Part shown: in pieces, positions 1 to 10,376 of the stretch
How the letters are laid out: each line of letters opens with the position of its first letter
Position numbering within the stretch: position 1 is the stretch's first letter
From: Saposhnikovia divaricata
Lineage: Eukaryota > Streptophyta > Magnoliopsida > Apiales > Apiaceae
Reading direction: 5' to 3'
Assembly: GCA_036435485.1 (NCBI GenBank)
Contig: CM071594.1
Location: forward strand, 103,753,001-103,817,000
Length of the DNA: 64,000 nucleotides
Notes under the pieces: generated by a model
The model's input: only the letters and a program-made list of their open reading frames with translations
Told to the model about the DNA's origin: nothing
Databases searched by the model: none
Made by a program: the position numbers and the translations under genes

Positions 1-3000
1 AACCAAGATCTTTCATTTCAAATTGCTGACTGAGAAACTGTTTGAGATCAGAGATACCTGCAGTATCATCTCCAGTGATAATCATATCGTCAACATAGAG
101 GAGGAGAAGAACAATTCCTCGATCGGTCCGTTGAATGAAGAGAGCATGATCATATGGACTAGAAGAAAATCCTAGCTCACTAATGACTTTGCTAAATTTC
201 TCGAACCAAGCTCGAGGTGCTTGTTTTAGGCCATAAAGTGCCTTGTTAAGCTTGAGCACTTGACCTGGAGAGAGGTCAAAATCGGGAGGAGGTTTGAGAT
301 AAACTTCTTCATCTAAATCGCCATTAAGGAAAGCATTTTTGACATCCATTTGCCACATATCCCACTGTTTTGATGCTCCAACAGCGAGTAAACTTCGAAC
401 CGATGTAAGACGAGCAACTGGTGCAAAAGTCTCCTCATTATCAATGCCAAATTCCTGGGTAAAGCCTCTAGAAACTAGACGAGCTTTATATCTCTCAATA
501 GAGCCATCAGCATTTGTCTTAATTTTATAAATCCATCGACAACCCACAGCTGTTTTGCTAGGAGGCAAGGTAACCACATCCCAAGTGTGATTTTTGTCTA
601 ATGCCAGTTCTTCTGCCATAGCCTCCTGCCAAAGAGGGTTAACACTTGCCTCTCTATATGTTTGAGGCTCGTGCAATGATTCTATAGCAGAATATACATG
701 ATAATCAGTAAGACGAACAGAAGGTTTTCTTACCCGAGTAGATCGATGAGCATGCTCATCTGAAGAGGATGGTAAAATGGGAGGCTCGGTACTGGAATCC
801 TCAGACTGACCTGCTGTAGGGATAGTAGTAGATGGAGATGGTTGTGTGTGCTCAACTGAAGGATCTATTAAATGTATATCAGAAGAAGATATTGGAGATT
901 CTACATATTCATCACTGGGATGTAGATCAATAAAAGGATCTGTAAAGTGAGAAATGCTAGTAGAGGTGTCAATGTGAAATTCTGACATAGATGAGAACAT
1001 TTTATGCTCCCAAAAAGTGACATTATGAGAGACAAGGAGACGTTGTGAAATAGGATCCCAACATCGGTATCCTTGCTGACCACTACCATAGCCAATAAAA
1101 CAACAAAGACGAGCACGTGGTTGAAGTTTTGTCCTCTCATGTGGAGGAAGAAGAACAAAACAAGTAGAACCAAAAACCTTAAGAGAATCATATGATGGAG
1201 GTTCTTCAAATAATTTTTCATAAGGGGAAACATTATTAATAACAGGAGAAGGAATCATGTTTATTGTGTGAACAACAGTGAGTGCAGCTTCTCCCCAGAA
1301 GTATTCTGGACAAGTAGAAGAAATGAGAAGGGCTCGAATGGTGTCAAGAATGTGTCTATGTTTACGTTCAGCCCGACCATTTTGTTGAGATGTGTAAGGG
1401 CAAGAACTCTGTGCAAGGTACCATAAGAAGCTAAAAAACTTGTAAGATCAGATTCTTTATATTCTTTGGCATTGTAGGCACGAAAGAGTTTGATTTTCTT
1501 TTTAAACTGAATGTGAATCATTGTGGCAAAATTTTTGTAAGTTTCTCCTAATTCTGAACGATGTTTCAGGATATATATCCAAGTGAAACGAGAAAAATCA
1601 TCAACAAATATCACATAATATCTCGATCCCCCCATAGTAGGGGTTGGAGAGGGACCCCAAATATCAGAATGAATAAGATCAAAAGTAGAAGATGATGTTT
1701 CATAATGAATAGGAAAAGGAAGTACATGTTATTTTGCTAGTTTACATGACACACATTCAATTTTGTCTTCACTTACACTCCCTAAGTGACCTTTAGAAAT
1801 AAGACTATGTAAACGAGTGGAAGATGGATGACCTAACCGAGAGTGCCAGGTACTGGATGAAACCGCACAAGCTAGAGGAGATGGTGATTTTGGTGTAGGT
1901 ATATGAAGAGAAGTGAGCTTAAACAACTTTCCACATCTACGTCCTGTCCCAAGCGTTTGTTTTGTCTGAGGATCCTGTACCTGACAACCGAAAGGGAAAA
2001 AATGACATCAAGACCAAGATCACAAATTTGGCCAATAGAGACAAGATTAAGTGTAAGATTTGGAACAAAAAATGTGTCAGGGAGGGAAAGTTCTTCAATA
2101 GATATATTCCCGATGTGTGACACATTCATAGTTGAACCATCTGCTGTTTGAATGGTTGGAAGGTAAGAACTCCGTGTCTTCGTGGTAAATAGGGATGAAT
2201 CATTTGTCATATGATTGAAACAAGCAGAATCAAAATACCAAGAATTACCTGAGGTGGTAGAAAATGCAGTGGAAGGAGAGCTTGCTTTAAATAAAACCTG
2301 TTTGAGCAAGGATTCCAGTTTGCTCGTAGACGTAGTTGGTGCAGATTCTGATGTAGAGTCAAAGGTTGCAGCAACGGAAGACTGGGGAAACTTGTTTGAA
2401 TGGAAGGATGACTTTTTCTTGCAGAACTGTATCGAGTAATGACCCTTTTGATGACAATGTTGGCATGTATGATTGTGAAGTGCTACGCAATCCTTGGTGA
2501 CATGTCCATTTTGACGACAAAACCTGCAAAATGTCCATTTAGAGCTGCTAGGACGTTATCAGTTGCAGGACTGATTTTGCCGATGTCAAGTCGAGTCTCT
2601 TCAGAAATAAGCTCGGTTAAAGCACTCTCCAGAGAAGGTAGCGGAACACGATGAAGAAGAGCAGCTCTAACCGGTTCATAGTCCTGAGTGAGAGCCATAA
2701 GAAACTGATGAGTTGTTGTTGGTCACGATATGTGTAATAAAGAGTGGCGTCCTCTGTGTGTAACCACTTGGGTTCAGATAATGTCAACTGATCCCAAAGT
2801 GTTTGTATTTGAGATAGAAAATCAGTTACAGACTGACCAGATGCTTGTTTCTGCTTACTTAGAGAACTGATGATTTGATACTGCTGAGCCAGATCAGATG
2901 TAGTATATCGAGATGCCAATAAATCCCATATTTCTTTTGCAGTCTCAAAGTTTCCAAACTGCAAATTGATTTTAGAAACAGAATAGTTTCTAAAAAATGT

Positions 3001-3460
3001 GATAGCTTGATGATTTTTGACATCCCACTCTTCAATACGATCTTTGAATTTTGACTCAGTTTCATCTTTCTCTTTTGTGGGGATAGTGAAATCCCCGTTA
3101 ACATACCGCCAAAGTCTTTTTCCTTTGAGATAACTACGCATAGCTTGAGACCAAGTTACATAGTTCGGCCCGCAAGGGTTGTCTCAGTTGGTTAAAGAGA
3201 GGCCATCTTACCTCTTGGTCATAGGTTCGATTCCCATGGGAGGCGGATTTGTGATTATGCCATCCTGGGGCAGAGCCTGTCGCACTTGTGCGGTTTGCCT
3301 TGGATCACGTGGTTTGCAGGCTATTGCGTGAGCCCATGGGTTTACCCAGAGCGCACCCGAAGGGTAGCGGCTGCGGGTTCCCATGTTAAAAAAAAAAAAA
3401 AGTTACATAGTTCGAACCATTCAAAATCGTTTGAATAGGTGAACTATTCTCTTTCTCCAT
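1..3460 (-). pseudogene. Broken copia gag-pol polyprotein
   Basis: Gag starts at the ATG complementary to 3458-3460 (MEKENSSPIQTI). After removal of the SINE at 3168-3400 it reads on through NYVTWSQAMRSYLKG. The frame breaks near 2700. Two CCHC knuckles (CRFCRQNGHVTKDC and a second) lie at about 2525-2420. The protease motif DSACFNHMT is near 2230, GAG-pre-integrase (WHSRLGHPS) near 1830 and integrase (FVDDFSRFTWIY) near 1600. RT fills 1-900 with KNAFLNGDLDEEVY, LYGLKQAPRAW and the catalytic YVDDM at about 83-100. In integrase the second catalytic position reads RAYNAKEY where the family has R-x-D-N-A-x-E-Y, so the Asp is Tyr. Frameshifts and this substitution mark it as non-functional. Confidence 0.93.
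3168..3400 (+). mobile_element. tRNA-derived SINE inserted in copia gag
   Basis: A 233-bp insertion starts with a tRNA-like head: A-box-like CTCAGTTGGTTAAAGAG near 3183 and B box GGTTCGATTCC near 3225. A unique body follows, and it ends in an A run of about 14 at 3388-3400. It is flanked by a perfect direct repeat, AGTTACATAGTTCG, at 3154-3167 and 3401-3414. A terminal A tail, internal RNA polymerase III boxes and a 14-bp target-site duplication are the hallmarks of a SINE. Removing it restores the copia gag reading frame across NYVTWSQAM. Confidence 0.93.
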
Positions 3461-3470
3461 ATTTTTTAAA

Positions 3471-3660
3471 CAGTACCGTATGTATGAAGAGTACCGTGAA
3501 CAGTACCGTATGTATGAACAGTACCGTGAATAGTGCCGTATGAACAGTACTTCGTATGAACAGTGTTGTATGTATGAACAGTGTCGTATGAACAGTACTT
3601 CGTATGAACAGTGTTGTGTGTATGAACAATGCCGTATGAACAGTACTTCGCCTTCTACGA
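3471..3660 (-). repeat. Degenerate minisatellite in the copia leader
   Basis: About a dozen imperfect copies of a 14-18 bp unit close to GAACAGTACCGTATGTAT fill the space between the primer binding site and gag. Variants include GAACAGTACTTCGTAT and GAACAGTGTTGTATGTAT. The array is in the untranslated leader; the open frame across it is low-complexity and not a gene. Confidence 0.85.
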
Positions 3661-3729
3661 CGTGAACAGTGCCTGCCGGAATAGTAACTTGCCGGAAAAT
3701 TTGTAGAATTTTCAGAATTTAACAACCAA

Positions 3730-3741
3730 GCTCTGATATCA
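3730..3741 (-). other. Primer binding site of the left copia element
   Basis: The minus strand reads TGATATCAGAGC immediately after the LTR end. This differs by one base from TGGTATCAGAGC, the usual plant copia site that pairs with the 3' end of initiator Met tRNA. Confidence 0.85.
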
Positions 3742-3968
3742 TGATAAATATATATGAATATGTTGGAAGCAAGAAACAATGTAAGAGAAAAAGGAACTCT
3801 TGTATTGCTAATATGAAGCTTATTATTTACAACAAACAAATGCCTTATTTATAGGCTACAAAACAATCAAATGACATCATGGTTTACATACATGTTTGCT
3901 AATGTCAAGCCTTCAAATATGACTAACCTAACATATTAGACTTTAACACCTAATATTAGACTTTAACA
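3742..3968 (-). repeat. 5' LTR of the left copia element
   Basis: On the minus strand this begins TGTTAAAGTC and ends TTATCA, so it has the TG...CA ends of an LTR and is directly followed by the primer binding site. It contains a TATA-like CCTATAAATAAGG stretch near 3850, the likely promoter of the element. The first bases hold a short internal duplication (GTTAAAGTCTAATAT twice), so the outer end could be placed about 20 bases further in. The second LTR is not in the window, so the ends rest on structure alone. Confidence 0.85.
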
Positions 3969-4613
3969 TTGGCCTTTCGATGGAATCTCAGTAGTGAAGA
4001 TGAAAGCTTCCAAAAAGTACCTTGCTCTTCTTCTTTTTATATACACTAATTTTTTCATAGGAAAATATGAGTTTGTTGTAGGACTCGGACAAATTCATGC
4101 ATAATCTTATTAAAGTGTAGAAGTTTGTAAGGTGTTCTCACCGGTTGTGTGAGATCGATGATCAATGATCGATCTGTGTCAGAGCCAGAAGTTAATTTTT
4201 TTTTCCAATCTAATCATATGTTCTTAGCAACTCTCTATAGGACCAACTGACCAAGCCTTCTAACCCTATTCTTGGCACTTTAATGACCAAGCTCCAAATC
4301 ACTTGGCTAACATTGTTAAATATGCTAATTTTTCAAGTAACTACCAAGATAAGAAGAGATGAAAATGACTTGAATCAAATTTGTCTGTCTTTGTTAAGAA
4401 TACATAGAATACCAGCCATTGCTTGGCCCGGTAGTTATCTGATGCTTTGAAGCTATACAAGCATGCATGATTATGAAACAGAACTTGGCAGTTTATACTT
4501 TCTGAATCAAAATCTCAACTACATACTACATACATACAAGATTTAAATCCAGATAGCTATAACATACATTGTAATACTATCCTTTTAATCTGTACACTCA
4601 TAACATTGACGAG
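3969..4613. other. Intergenic, nothing recognised
   Basis: AT-rich sequence between the copia LTR and the 3' end of the CASP-like gene. I see no open reading frame of note and no repeat. The part nearest 4613 should contain the 3' untranslated region of the CASP-like gene. Confidence 0.5.
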
Positions 4614-5961
4614 TCAAATGTGGGGAAGCAACCAGAGATTGAAAAGAGATGAAGCCAAAGAAAGGGACCAAGAAAGGAAGGCCATCGTAGCAGATAGCTG
4701 ATATCTGCTGCACACTCTTGAAGGGCAATATGGTGAATCTGCTCTCATCAGAAGATCAGCTACGCTAGCTGTCGAGCATGCTCCGGCGAGCGTGAGAATC
4801 GATAAAACCTGTCATTTTTGTTAAAACATACAAAGCGATAGTCAAATTTTTGAAAATGAACTAACTGAAAAAAAAACGTCAGAATTTTGTAATTAGTGAG
4901 TGACTTTATATACACAATCGCCTATTATGATCATCACTAGTATTGCCATTCCAGATCGACGTATAGGGCATTTAACTAGGACAGAGTATCCATCAATAAG
5001 TGCCAAAGTAAAACTCCATGGTATCACCAATCCCATGATTGTTACCAAAAAGCTGCCAGAATAGCAAAAATGTATCAAAGATTTATAATCCAGAAAATGC
5101 GGTATCAAGAACATTAGGAAATTGTTGCAACTGATCTTCCATCATCAAGTAATATTAGAGTTGCGAATACTCGTAATCACCTAACAAATTACATGATAAT
5201 AGTATTTGCATATGGGTAATACACATAAAGTAAGGGTATCTGGCATGATTTCATACAATGGGACCTTCCCAAGACTGGTGCGGTGCACTGAGTAAGACCA
5301 TTCTACACTGAGTATTTGCATATGGGTAATACTCTCGTTTTCTTGACTAACTCTGTTTTTTAACATAACACTTCAAGTCGACAAACTTATGAGGTACAAA
5401 TTTGAAAAGAATATGATAATGCCAATTACCTCAAACTATATACTACAATCTTACACTCTAAAATTAATTCATCGAAATGATAATTTCTATATACCTCTCA
5501 ATTGCAGAGAAGTATGTCTATAGGACAACCAGGTGTTGAATTCTTAACATCATACGTGCATGGAATAATTTAATGAACATCAGACTCTTAAAAAAGACTA
5601 TGCTTTCCTATCAAATTAAGCTCTAAGGGCACTAGATCTTATGAGAAGTGTCAACTACAAACATTCATATCAAGTTATTAGAATTGGATGCATAGGAGCC
5701 TATGGACATCTATGCACTTAAGTAGAAAAAGAATCCCAGATTTATAGTACATTGATCACAGTATGAGTTACTAGAATTGGAGATAAAAGAACTTTAGAAA
5801 AACAATAGGAGGATAAATTTCTTAAATTACCAGAAAGAGGTATAACTGTAGAATGGAACACCAAGGGACATGAAGAGAAGAGAAGCAGAGGAGAAGATAG
5901 TTTGGCCCAGTCTCAAAGCTAAGCTAGCACTGGTTCCAACAGAGCCTGGTACTTCATCCAT
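4614..5961 (-). CDS. CASP-like protein 5C (CASPL5C family), three exons
   Basis: Four-pass membrane protein of the Casparian-strip-domain-like superfamily, probably in the plasma membrane; the role of subgroup 5 is not well defined. Exon 1 is 5831-5961 (an in-frame ATG at 5967 would add two residues), exon 2 is 4914-5052 and exon 3 is 4614-4808. Donors are GTAATT and GTATAT; both acceptors are CAG. The joined product is 154 residues, the usual length. It starts MDEVPGSVGTSAS, and TM1 carries the conserved Arg (LRLGQTIFSS). TM2 reads GLVIPWSFTLALIDGY. TM3 carries the conserved Asp (IIIGDC) and continues VLSILTLAGACSTASV. The loop CPSRVCSRYQ precedes TM4 (MAFLSWSLSLASSLFNLW). No frame defect is seen, so it looks functional. 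Because exons are 131-195 bp it does not stand out as an open reading frame. Confidence 0.93.
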
Positions 5962-5967
5962 TGCCAT

Positions 5968-7791
5968 TCTATATATTTCAATTGTTATTCTGTACTGGCA
6001 CATCCTTATCCGACAAATTTCCTTCTTGACTTCTGATCACTAAAGCAGCTATCCATCAAACTGATCATATACATATTTACAAATTTCTAAGCAACCAAGA
6101 ACAAAATAAATGTCTGCGTGTGTGTGTGTAACCAATGAACATAAACCAAGGACCAAGTGTATTTGATTGTATCTAAAATCTAGCTAGTTGTTTTGCTGGA
6201 GATATTTGGTAGGGAAGGAAGAACTTGTGATCACTTTTATTTTGTTCAGAATCAAGCTTTGTACTCTTCCCTCACTTTTAATTAGTAATATAGGATCAAA
6301 TCTACTTTGCTTTAGTTTAAAGGTGTGATTGACTGAATGACATTTAATGTTGTAAACAAGAGTAAAGTAAAGCCAGGGTCTTCACCCAAACATCCTCTCT
6401 ACTTCATGGGTTATGGGATTAAGTTAAGTTTTGGGTACATCTAATAAGTCTCACTGACACTACTTTTAAGCAGGACATTTGGATTTATTTCTTTATCAAA
6501 TTTTTGGTTAGTAGATTTTAAATATAAAGAAAAGTAATAGACTCGAACACAAAGAAATATTGACCTAAAAACACAGTCATTCATTCAGCATCTTTGAGCT
6601 TCCTATTATTTTGGCAGTTGATATGCACCATTCAAAAAGGGCCCCTTCCTTAAACTGAGTTTGATTGATGTAACCCATGATATTAATTTATGAACCTACA
6701 CTTAAAAAAGCCTTGTATAATCTCTAAAAATTGTTAAAGCATTATCTCATATATCACTAATGTCTGCTTGTGTGACTCCCATACAATTCAATCTTACAAT
6801 CATTATGATTAGCATATATACTCCCAACCATAAAGTTAAAGTTATATTTCTTAGGTGTATGGTTGTTGCTACATCTTTGTGAATGGCAACATTTTATATT
6901 GCTCAAGGTATAATATAAAGTACCAAAAACTTGACACAATAAAGAAAGATGAACAATGAGAAGATGACAACCAGTGCTTTTCAAGCAGTGCATTTGCCCC
7001 ATCTTTCACTTCATGCTATTGAGGAATATACAAGATCTGGTGGAGCTTAGGTGCCAAAGGACCACTTGAAGAAAAAAAAGTGAAGATTAGAAAGGATAAT
7101 AGCAACCTAACACATGTTCAACAGGTTTCGAAATTTAATGTGAAGCACAACTAAAATTTCCGGAATTTAAATTACTTGAGAAAGTAGCTAGTTAATCATG
7201 AATAAGAGGTTAAATCATGTTGTCATATTCATGCCTTCCTTTGTGGTTAATAAGGCAGTAAATACAACATTCATATGTCACAGCTTAAAAGGGGAACAAC
7301 ATAAATGATCAGAAACACTACTTACTCAGTCACTCGTTTAAGATAGCAGGTCGAAAATCAAATACATTTTCCTTCTAATTGGAGCTTCAAGCAAGTAAAA
7401 TTAGGCAAATATCCGAAAGTAGCAAGCAGCTTCTGTATATGGTATGTGAAAAGAAAAGATTGTTGGATAGGGAAGTGAAAAAGAACAGAAATTCAAGTTC
7501 CATTTTCCAAGAGTTGCTTCTTTCCAAGAACACCTGTAGACCTGACATACAAAAATGCAGTTTAACAGATCAATGATTTAAAAGGGGCAAGAGATACAGA
7601 AGAAGTTCATGCCGCCGAAAATGCCAAAATCCTACATAATTTTTTATTCTTTCAGGTACATACACCAACCAATAGAAGGGCGAGTTACTGGTAAAGGTAC
7701 CTCGCCTTCTACACAAATCTCGCCCATATATCCACAATTCTTTTACTTGCATATTTGGGACTGTTTATTAATAACTTTTTTTTATATCTAG
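5968..7791. other. Intergenic, includes the promoter side of the CASP-like gene
   Basis: AT-rich sequence with a short TGTGTG run near 6117 and no convincing gene. Short open frames at 6757-7002 and 7379-7576 have no recognisable domain and no splice context. A CAG acceptor-like site at about 7655 and CTAG at 7788-7791 could be introns of the coiled-coil gene that begins at 7797. Confidence 0.4.
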
Positions 7792-7796
7792 GTCAA

Positions 7797-8717
7797 ATGG
7801 CGATACTCCGTTTTGGAAACAATCCTTTCGCGGAGCCAACTCCCTCCGTTGTTGCTAATACCTCACGTCCCACGCCATCAACCATGGTGAACCAATCGCG
7901 TCCCATCATTCCTCCTTCAGATGTGGGCGAGAAACAGAGTAAAAAGCGAGATTTGGCTGACGCTTCCAAAAATACTCTAGGTAAAAAACATAAGTCAATT
8001 CCTACTGAAGAATCGCCCTCAGAATCCGTTGCTACTATTTTTGGCTCAGTTGCTGCTGAGCATTTTTCTGAACAGGATGTCAAAATCCTTAAGGAGCGAA
8101 AAGAAATCGACGAGGACTTTCACTTCAAAATAGGCTTGGGCGATGCCTTTTTCCATGGATTGAACGTTCTCGCCCGAAAGAATGCCACCATCAAAGAACA
8201 GGACAAAGTACTAAAAAAGCTTAGGACTGAGTCCTCATCCTTCAACACAAAACTGGGCGAGGCGCAACGAAAATTGGAGGCTGAAATGAAAGCGAGAAAG
8301 GACGAAGTTGATAAGCTCCAGTCCTCCTTTGACAAATTGAAGTTGGATTCCGAAAACAAATTGAAGTCACTGGAGGACGAGAATGAAAAGCTTAGGGGCG
8401 AGAATGAAAAGCTCTCTGCAGGAATGAGGAAAGGTCAGAGCGAGGCTTATAGTGTGGGATTTCTCGATTATCTTCGAAATTTCCTTGCTGCTGATCCCAA
8501 CTACGACTGGTCCACGCACTTCGCCCCTTCCACTCCTGGTTATATGTCGAAATTCAAAGCAGAAAATGCCGAACTGATCAAAGCTGCTAAAGACGATCTT
8601 CGAAAGAAGATAGAGTCAGAGCTTAAAGCTGCAGAGGACGAGGAGGCAAGAAAGAAAGAAACTGCCCATGACAAGGATGCCGCAACAGTTTCGCCCACTC
8701 AAACTACTGCCAACTGA
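7797..8717 (+). CDS. Coiled-coil protein, probably derived from a transposon accessory ORF
   Basis: The 306-residue frame from ATG 7797 (MAILRFGNNPFAEP) lies just after a possible 3' splice site (TATATCTAG). Residues 1-75 are Pro/Ser/Thr-rich with a basic KKRD...KKHK patch. A segment at about 95-135 (SEQDVKILKERKEIDEDF...GDAFFHGLN) is followed by a long heptad-rich coiled coil at about 140-220 (KLEAEMKARKDEVDKLQ, ENEKLRGENEKL). The C-terminus is acidic and charged. The layout resembles the C-terminal part of plant proteins that carry the 'putative gypsy-type transposase' domain and end in a coiled coil. The broken antisense ORF at 53719-55323 appears to be such a protein. The N-terminal domain is not seen here, so this may be a truncated copy. 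No host function is assigned. Confidence 0.55.
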   Translation: MAILRFGNNPFAEPTPSVVANTSRPTPSTMVNQSRPIIPPSDVGEKQSKKRDLADASKNTLGKKHKSIPTEESPSESVATIFGSVAAEHFSEQDVKILKERKEIDEDFHFKIGLGDAFFHGLNVLARKNATIKEQDKVLKKLRTESSSFNTKLGEAQRKLEAEMKARKDEVDKLQSSFDKLKLDSENKLKSLEDENEKLRGENEKLSAGMRKGQSEAYSVGFLDYLRNFLAADPNYDWSTHFAPSTPGYMSKFKAENAELIKAAKDDLRKKIESELKAAEDEEARKKETAHDKDAATVSPTQTTAN

Positions 8718-9073
8718 CTACATGAACTCTTTATTATTGCCAACACTATCGGAGTGCGGGCCCTCCTGTAATGGCCTCGCCAGTTGTAAAATTTATGGAT
8801 TTTATCGGAGTGTAGGCATGTTTAGGGGCCTAAAAAACATGTCTTTACATGTAATTTTTTCAATTTTTTTTGTTTGGCATGAAAGTGCTCACGTTCTACT
8901 TTTGCGTAAGCTAAAAATCTTGAAAAATTTATTTGTGTAATTAAGTTTATTTTGAGGCCTAAAAATGACAATAAAACACAATTTTCACACTTTTATTGAA
9001 ATAAAAGAGGGGGAAAACAACAGAGAATTATGAAAATAAGCATATGATGACACGAGAACCGCTATGCAAGTTC
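8718..9073. other. Intergenic, 3' side of two convergent genes
   Basis: Contains the probable 3' untranslated regions of the coiled-coil gene (plus) and of the charged mini-protein gene (minus). A short direct repeat of TCGGAGTG occurs at about 8750 and 8804. Nothing else recognised. Confidence 0.4.
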
Positions 9074-9349
9074 TTAAAATTCACTGAGATCAACAGCATA
9101 ATTCTCGTCCTCAGCTTCCTCAATTTCCCTTGCAATTTGACGTTCCTTTGCAGCTTCAGCTTCTATTGCAATTTCACGTTCCTTTGCAGCTCGAGCTTCC
9201 ATTTCCATTTTAAATTTAACTTGTTGTGCAGCAAATTCAAAATGTTTTGCAAGTTTAGCATCCTCAGCCTGCAAATCGAATGACCTTTTGGTTTTCTTGG
9301 TTTGTTTGATTTCGGTTTTGCTGCTTTGTGGTTTTTTGCCCTTGTCCAT
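9074..9349 (-). CDS. Small charged coiled-coil protein, unknown function
   Basis: A 91-residue frame starts MDKGKKPQSSKTE. Residues 1-25 are strongly basic (KQTKKTKRSF, nuclear-localisation-like). Residues 26-80 are an Ala/Glu/Lys/Arg-rich helix with a near repeat (AAKEREIAIEAEA, AAKERQIAREIEEA). The tail is acidic (EDENYAVDLSEF). A CTATAAAT box lies 79 bp before the start on the same strand, so it is plausibly transcribed. I do not recognise the family. It is the first of a run of small TATA-driven genes extending to 17345. Confidence 0.55.
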   Translation of the reverse strand: MDKGKKPQSSKTEIKQTKKTKRSFDLQAEDAKLAKHFEFAAQQVKFKMEMEARAAKEREIAIEAEAAKERQIAREIEEAEDENYAVDLSEF

Positions 9350-9427
9350 CTTATGCTATTGCCTTGGAGAAAATTTATTTTAGAAGAAGCTAGTAAGTTG
9401 TGATTTGCAATAAGCAGGAAAGAGGAA

Positions 9428-9435
9428 ATTTATAG
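9428..9435 (-). promoter_or_regulatory. TATA box of the small charged protein gene
   Basis: The minus strand reads CCTATAAATTT here, 79 bp before the ATG at 9349. The position fits a core promoter with a leader of about 45-50 bases. Confidence 0.55.
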
Positions 9436-10078
9436 GCATTTTTGGAGATGAATAATTGTATTGATAGCTGTGAATACTGGAAGTTGTGCTACTGTTGACA
9501 TGACTGCACAACTTTGTACATAGTATGCATAATAATACCAATAATACGAAAAAATGTGAATAGTGAAAATACTGTTACTGTTGATGGGACTACACAGCTT
9601 TATACAAAAACTTATTACTACATTATTTTTAGGCTCGAAGATCACTAAAAAACGTCTGAAACCAACCTACCACTTGCTTAATCCTGTAGTCAATTATTTT
9701 CAATTATGCAGAATATGTTAATTATTTTCTGCTGTGCATTCATGGGATGCTTCCAGATAAGAAATGTGACTACTCACATTTAAATTTTTCCAGCTTTTTC
9801 CAGTGTTATCTGATAATATTAATGAAATCAACTTTATTTTTCAGAAATCAGCTATATTTGACTAAAGGCTAAGCCTGTAGTCCTTTCTCAGAGTGCTTTT
9901 TTTCAATAATGCAGGGTAAATTTAAGTGTTTGTTACTGTGCATTCACATGGTTTTGTTTGATGAGAAATCTGACTCCTCCAATTTATTTTTGTGCAGTTC
10001 ATTTAAGTGTATTTTGACAGTACTGTTGAGTCACGGGCTAGTTGAAGAGCAATCAATAATTTATCCCAAGATTCTCAG
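9436..10078. repeat. Intergenic with two diverged tandem duplications
   Basis: A segment near 9470-9522 (GTGAATACTGGAAG...CACAACTTTGTACA) reappears in altered form near 9555-9605 (GTGAATAGTGAAAAT...CACAGCTTTATACA), about 85 bp apart. A second pair, around 9700-9790 and 9900-9990, shares TGTGCATTCA...GA(T)AAG/GAGAAAT..GACT. These are old local duplications between two divergent promoters. No gene is seen. Confidence 0.5.
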
Positions 10079-10154
10079 CTATAAAACAAGGTTGTGGTGA
10101 GGCTTGTTCACCCAACCACTAAAATCTAATTTAGCATTTCACACAAAATCCAAC
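10079..10154 (+). promoter_or_regulatory. Core promoter and leader of the first GRF gene (shared type)
   Basis: CTATAAAA lies at 10079-10086. It is followed by GTGAGG and then TTGTTCACCCAACCACTA at 10104-10121, with the ATG at 10155. The same 18-mer, with the same TATA box upstream and ATTTAGCA downstream, is found in reverse at 15607-15651 in front of an unrelated coding sequence. The conservation covers TATA box, start region and leader, so it is a shared promoter module rather than one transcription-factor site. Confidence 0.75.
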
Positions 10155-10376
10155 ATGTCCAACATTCCCGATTTGAATCTCTGCTTTTGTGATAAGTTGT
10201 GCGTTGAACGCACATGGTCCTATGGAAGAAATGCGGGAAGGAGGTATCTCAATTGTCCAAATGGAGACAACGAATGTGGGTACATTCGTTGGCTTCATGA
10301 ACCATTAGAGGAGCGTGCTGCGCGTGATTTCGAGATATTGGAAATGCAACGAGTCAGAGAACTAACTCGCCATTAG
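10155..10376 (+). CDS. GRF-type zinc-finger protein, cut short by an amber codon
   Basis: The ATG at 10155 gives a 73-residue product with a GRF zinc finger: C10, C12, then GRRYLNC with C34, and C41 in ECGYIRWLHEP. GRF fingers bind nucleic acid in several eukaryotic repair and topoisomerase proteins; small plant proteins of this type are mostly uncharacterised. The frame ends at TAG 10374-10376, but the same frame stays open for 64 more codons of acidic sequence (next entry). An upstream in-frame extension from 10104 overlaps the conserved leader and is not needed. The protein may work as the short form, or the gene may be a recent nonsense allele. Confidence 0.8.
   Translation: MSNIPDLNLCFCDKLCVERTWSYGRNAGRRYLNCPNGDNECGYIRWLHEPLEERAARDFEILEMQRVRELTRH

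Larger units (their letters stand above)
1..3968 (-). mobile_element. Ty1/copia LTR retrotransposon, 5' part, running off the left edge
   Basis: Reading on the minus strand from 3968 downward one sees a 227-bp LTR, a primer binding site, a repetitive leader, then gag, zinc knuckles, protease, GAG-pre-integrase, integrase and reverse transcriptase in that order, which is the Ty1/copia order (integrase before RT). The 3' end of RT, RNase H, polypurine tract and 3' LTR lie left of base 1. The body has frameshifts and a changed integrase catalytic residue, so it is a dead copy. A SINE sits in gag. The flanking 5 bases after the LTR (3969-3973, TTGGC) are the candidate target-site duplication, but the partner copy is outside the window. 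Confidence 0.95.

Noticed and set aside
3183..3240. A tRNA gene
   Set aside because: A and B boxes are present, but the segment is the head of a SINE with an A tail and target duplication; no intact cloverleaf.
10374..10376. Programmed stop-codon readthrough in the GRF gene
   Set aside because: The bases after TAG do not match a known readthrough context, so a nonsense mutation is the simpler reading.
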